A program made the position numbers and the translations under genes. The notes under the pieces are model-generated. The model saw nothing but the letters and a program-made list of their open reading frames with translations, was not told where the DNA came from and did no database searches. A stretch of 23,553 bases of DNA from UBA2982 sp040081395 (GTDB lineage Bacteria > Gemmatimonadota > Gemmatimonadetes > Longimicrobiales > Gaopeijiaceae). The stretch is from contig JBEBGN010000037.1 in assembly GCA_040081395.1 (NCBI GenBank), positions 1-23,553 of the forward strand. The letters run 5' to 3'. Positions 21,218-23,553 of the stretch are shown here, in pieces (the first letter of the stretch is position 1; the number at the start of each line of letters is the position of its first letter).

Positions 21218-22300
21218 CTACTTCGCCGACTTGGCGACCAACCCGAGCGGATCGTTCGGGTCGACTCCCGGCATGAACTGCTTCTTGCGGTCCAGGTTCG
21301 TGAACTGGTAGACGAGGCCGAGCCAGTTGTTCACGATCGCCTTGGCGGTATCCCCCCAGGTGTTGTCGAGCTGCGCCTCGATGGCGCGCTCGGGCATCTC
21401 GGGAATCGGCGTGCCTGCCGCCTTCGCCCGCGTGGCCGCGGCCACCCAATCCGACGCCAGGCGCTCCGCCTCCCGCGAGAAGTAGTGCTCCGGGAAGACC
21501 GGCGGTGCCGGCAGCTCACCCGCGAGGAAGCGGTTCACCTCGCGCTTGTACTCTTTCAGGAGGCTGTTGAAGTCGTACTCCGGATGTCCCTGGAAATAGA
21601 GGATGCGGAACTGATCGGCGCTGGCGACCATGTGCACCCCGCCCTCCTCGCTCTCTGCCAACACCTTCAGTCCGGCGGCCTCGACTTGGGCACGCGAGAT
21701 GTCGTTGTAGCGGGAGTGGGGCACGTCGAAGCGCGTATTGATCTCGCGCAGCAGCGGATGCCCGGGATCGCCGACGCGGTGGCTATAGACACCCCAGCGC
21801 TTGCGAGGGAGCGGCTTACGCTCGATCCCGTGGAAGTGCTCGAGCAGTGCGTGCGTCGCCAGGCATGAGCACAGGGTCGAGGTCACGTTCCCCTGAGCCC
21901 AGTTCACCACCTCGATGAGCGGCTTCCAGAACGGCTCTTGTGACAGAACCGGGTTGGCCACGTTGGCGCCCGTGATGATGAGCGCGTCGAGACCGTCGCG
22001 TCGCAGGTCCTCGAACTTGGTGTAGTACCGGTCGATGTAGTCCAGCGTCTCGCGACTGCGCGGCAAGCCGGGCAGCGAGAACGGATACACGTAGAACTGC
22101 GCGATGCGATTGCAGCCTCCCACCAGCCGGATGAACTGGCGCTCCGTGGCCTCGAGCGCCGCGTCCGGCATCATGTTCAGGAATCCGATGTGCAGCTCGC
22201 GGATGTCCTGGTGGAGCGCGCGATCGATCGTGAGCAGTTCGTGCCCCTGCTCACGCAGGTGCTCGAACGTGGGGAGCTTGGAGTGGGCTACGAGAGGCAT
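21218..22300 (-). CDS. metA: Homoserine O-succinyltransferase (MetA type)
   Basis: The 360-aa product belongs to the MetA family, which activates homoserine by O-acylation in methionine synthesis. The catalytic triad is visible: nucleophile Cys146 (TSTLCSCLATHA), His239 and Glu241 (FQGHPEYD). The LNMMPDAALEATERQF motif (41-56) and PHSRYNDISRAQ (194-205) place it in the branch with long C-termini seen in some proteobacteria. At the position that distinguishes acetyl- from succinyl-CoA use (E for acetyl-CoA in Bacillus cereus MetA, G in the succinyl-CoA-using E. coli enzyme), this protein has Ala115 in TGANVAN. A small residue suggests succinyl-CoA, but this is tentative. It acts in the cytoplasm. 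It lies 46 nt downstream of the DUF5916 gene on the same strand. No SAM riboswitch is visible in the gap. Confidence 0.9.
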   Translation of the reverse strand: MPLVAHSKLPTFEHLREQGHELLTIDRALHQDIRELHIGFLNMMPDAALEATERQFIRLVGGCNRIAQFYVYPFSLPGLPRSRETLDYIDRYYTKFEDLRRDGLDALIITGANVANPVLSQEPFWKPLIEVVNWAQGNVTSTLCSCLATHALLEHFHGIERKPLPRKRWGVYSHRVGDPGHPLLREINTRFDVPHSRYNDISRAQVEAAGLKVLAESEEGGVHMVASADQFRILYFQGHPEYDFNSLLKEYKREVNRFLAGELPAPPVFPEHYFSREAERLASDWVAAATRAKAAGTPIPEMPERAIEAQLDNTWGDTAKAIVNNWLGLVYQFTNLDRKKQFMPGVDPNDPLGLVAKSAK

Positions 22301-22311
22301 GCGACGGAGAA

Positions 22312-22327
22312 CCGCGGCCAGCCGCGG
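22312..22327 (-). repeat. Intergenic GC-rich hairpin upstream of metA
   Basis: CCGCGG (22312-22317), a 4-nt loop and CCGCGG (22322-22327) form a self-complementary hairpin in the 46-nt gap between the DUF5916 gene and metA. It could attenuate or separate the two messages. It is short and may be chance in GC-rich DNA. Confidence 0.3.
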
Positions 22328-22346
22328 AAAGTTCCCTGCGGCGGGC

Positions 22347-23552
22347 TCAGATGCGGAGGAGGCGGTTCACCTTGAGCACGAAGCCCCGATTGCGCAGCGT
22401 CGACCAGCGGCTGGTCACGTCGGGGTTGCGATCTTCGGTATAGACCAGGAAGAGCTCGCTCCCCGGCGCCCACTCCCAACGGAAGCGGAAGTTGGCGCTG
22501 AAGGTGTCGTTCCCCGAACTGCCCGCGTCGTTTTCTGTGAATGCGTATTGCACGAGCCCGCTCACGTACGCGCGCGGCGACATGGTGTAGGTCACACGGG
22601 TGACCGCGACGTGCTGGTCGTACCGGCCGGGCACCTGCGCATTGGGCAGGTGGATCCAGTTCAAGGACACGCTGGGCTCCACGGATATCTGCGGCGTGAC
22701 CTCGATGCGTCCCCCGCCGAGTCCGGCCGAGGTGATCGTGCCGCCGTAGTAGTGCCCGTGGCTCGCCGACAGGTTCGCGGAGAAGAAGCGCTGCGGCCCG
22801 AGGCGGAAGCTCACCTGCGCCTCGTTGAAGCCGTACTCGCCGGCGGGTACCAGCGCGCCGGAGATGCGTGCGGGGGACACCAGATTCTCGTGGTTGTGGC
22901 TGAACCCGAAGCTGACGTTGTCGCTGTTCTCGAGCTGTGCGCTGAACTGCCCGCCTGCGTCCCAGCTCTCGAGGTCGCCGGTGGATTCCTGCTGGAGATA
23001 CGTGCCGTTCCCCGACAGGGTGATCTGTCGGATCCAGGAGATGGACCGGGGACGCGGGCTGAACCGCGTGGACGCCGACGACTGTCGGAAGTCGCTCCGG
23101 CGCACGAACCCGATCTCCGGATTGAACGCCGCCCCGACCACGAGGTGTTCGGCGTTGATGCCGAACAGGTCGGTGTCGTACGCGATCCGGCCGCGGTAGC
23201 TGTCCTCGAGTCCACTTGCACCGTCGGTGTACGACTTGGCGAAATAGCCCAGCACGCTCAGGTCCTGCGTGAGACCGAAGAAGCCGTCGACGCCCCACGC
23301 TTGGTTGGAGCCCACGCCGGTGTCCGACCTCGATCGGTTCTGAAAGAGCGCGCCTATACTGCTGCGGCCGAAGATGTCACGACGGAGCCGCGCCACGCTG
23401 AAGTTGGTCGACTCGGCCCCCACCGCCGCCTCGTCATCCGTCTGGATGCTCATGACACCAACGTCGAACGAGCCCACCTTACCGGTCAGACGCCCACCAC
23501 CGAGAATCGGCACGGCGCGCCCCCCCTGGAGGCCGATGCTGCGGCTATAGAA
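22347..23552 (-). CDS. DUF5916 outer-membrane protein, N-terminal part outside window
   Basis: The frame is open to the right edge of the window, so only the C-terminal approximately 401 residues are seen. The first internal start (GTG at 23513) is not the true one, because in-frame upstream codons read FYSRSIGLQGGRA, which is family sequence. The visible part parallels the DUF5916 protein at 5169-7379: VPILGGGRLTGKVGSFDV corresponds to VPIIAGARMTGKVGRNDL, and both end in a strand (FLVYTEDRN versus YLVYDEVRR) and a final LLR/LLS. Alternating amphipathic strands with aromatic residues suggest an outer-membrane beta-barrel. The missing N-terminus would be expected to carry a signal peptide and a CBM9-like domain. 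Role unknown. It is followed by metA after 46 nt on the same strand. Confidence 0.87.
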   Translation of the reverse strand, partial: FYSRSIGLQGGRAVPILGGGRLTGKVGSFDVGVMSIQTDDEAAVGAESTNFSVARLRRDIFGRSSIGALFQNRSRSDTGVGSNQAWGVDGFFGLTQDLSVLGYFAKSYTDGASGLEDSYRGRIAYDTDLFGINAEHLVVGAAFNPEIGFVRRSDFRQSSASTRFSPRPRSISWIRQITLSGNGTYLQQESTGDLESWDAGGQFSAQLENSDNVSFGFSHNHENLVSPARISGALVPAGEYGFNEAQVSFRLGPQRFFSANLSASHGHYYGGTITSAGLGGGRIEVTPQISVEPSVSLNWIHLPNAQVPGRYDQHVAVTRVTYTMSPRAYVSGLVQYAFTENDAGSSGNDTFSANFRFRWEWAPGSELFLVYTEDRNPDVTSRWSTLRNRGFVLKVNRLLRI

Positions 23553-23553
23553 G

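Noticed and set aside
22301..22346. Possible SAM or methionine riboswitch upstream of metA
   Set aside because: The gap is only 46 nt and shows just one short GC hairpin, too small for a known SAM riboswitch.
1..23553. CRISPR arrays, insertion sequences, phage genes or rRNA
   Set aside because: No regularly spaced repeats, transposase motifs, attachment-site pairs or rRNA-like sequence were seen on either strand.

Overview
This is a gene-dense, high-GC bacterial chromosome segment. It has about 23 protein genes, no RNA genes, no recognisable insertion sequences and no CRISPR array. The gene mix points to a Gram-negative environmental bacterium, most plausibly a Gemmatimonadota or similar soil/marine lineage. 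It includes two DUF5916-type outer-membrane proteins, a lipoprotein M19 dipeptidase, large SSS symporters, an ECF sigma operon, a secreted PHP-like hydrolase and several PIN toxin modules. This assignment is an inference from gene content and codon bias, not from a marker gene.

Layout. Positions 1-908 hold the 3' part of an unrecognised secreted-type protein. Positions 940-1609 hold toxin-antitoxin module 1 (AbrB-type antitoxin plus PIN toxin). Positions 1620-4975 (minus) form an apparent operon of a degenerate-thioredoxin/beta-propeller protein, an M19 dipeptidase lipoprotein and a GNAT acetyltransferase. A divergent intergenic region then leads into a DUF5916 outer-membrane protein and a membrane-anchored dihaem cytochrome c (5169-8381, plus). 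Toxin-antitoxin module 2 follows at 8399-9057 (minus). Positions 9096-14600 (minus) read as one transporter-rich unit: a permuted NlpC/P60 hydrolase, a 63-aa zinc-ribbon protein, two consecutive SSS sodium:solute symporters and an APC amino-acid permease, the last three packed with a 3-nt gap and a 4-nt overlap.

Positions 14775-16629 (plus) carry an unrecognised lipoprotein and a small outer-membrane beta-barrel protein, separated by a very strong hairpin. Facing them at 16643-18095 (minus) is a translationally coupled three-gene unit: ECF sigma factor, single-span membrane protein (putative anti-sigma factor) and Spy/CpxP-like periplasmic protein. Positions 18170-20407 (minus) encode a secreted PHP-like metallohydrolase. 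Toxin-antitoxin module 3 is at 20548-21211 (plus). A MetA-type homoserine O-succinyltransferase (21218-22300, minus) and the C-terminal part of a second DUF5916 protein (22347 to the window end, minus) complete the window.

Themes. The region looks like accessory envelope and peptide/amino-acid scavenging functions (dipeptidase, amino-acid permease, Na+ symporters, barrels) with an envelope-stress-like regulatory unit. Three independent PIN-type toxin-antitoxin modules share the same architecture: an inverted repeat within 1-5 nt of an antitoxin start that lacks a Shine-Dalgarno sequence, a 4-nt NTGA antitoxin/toxin overlap, and a toxin gene that ends facing a convergent neighbour 6-17 nt away. 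No stretch over 300 bases lacks a gene.
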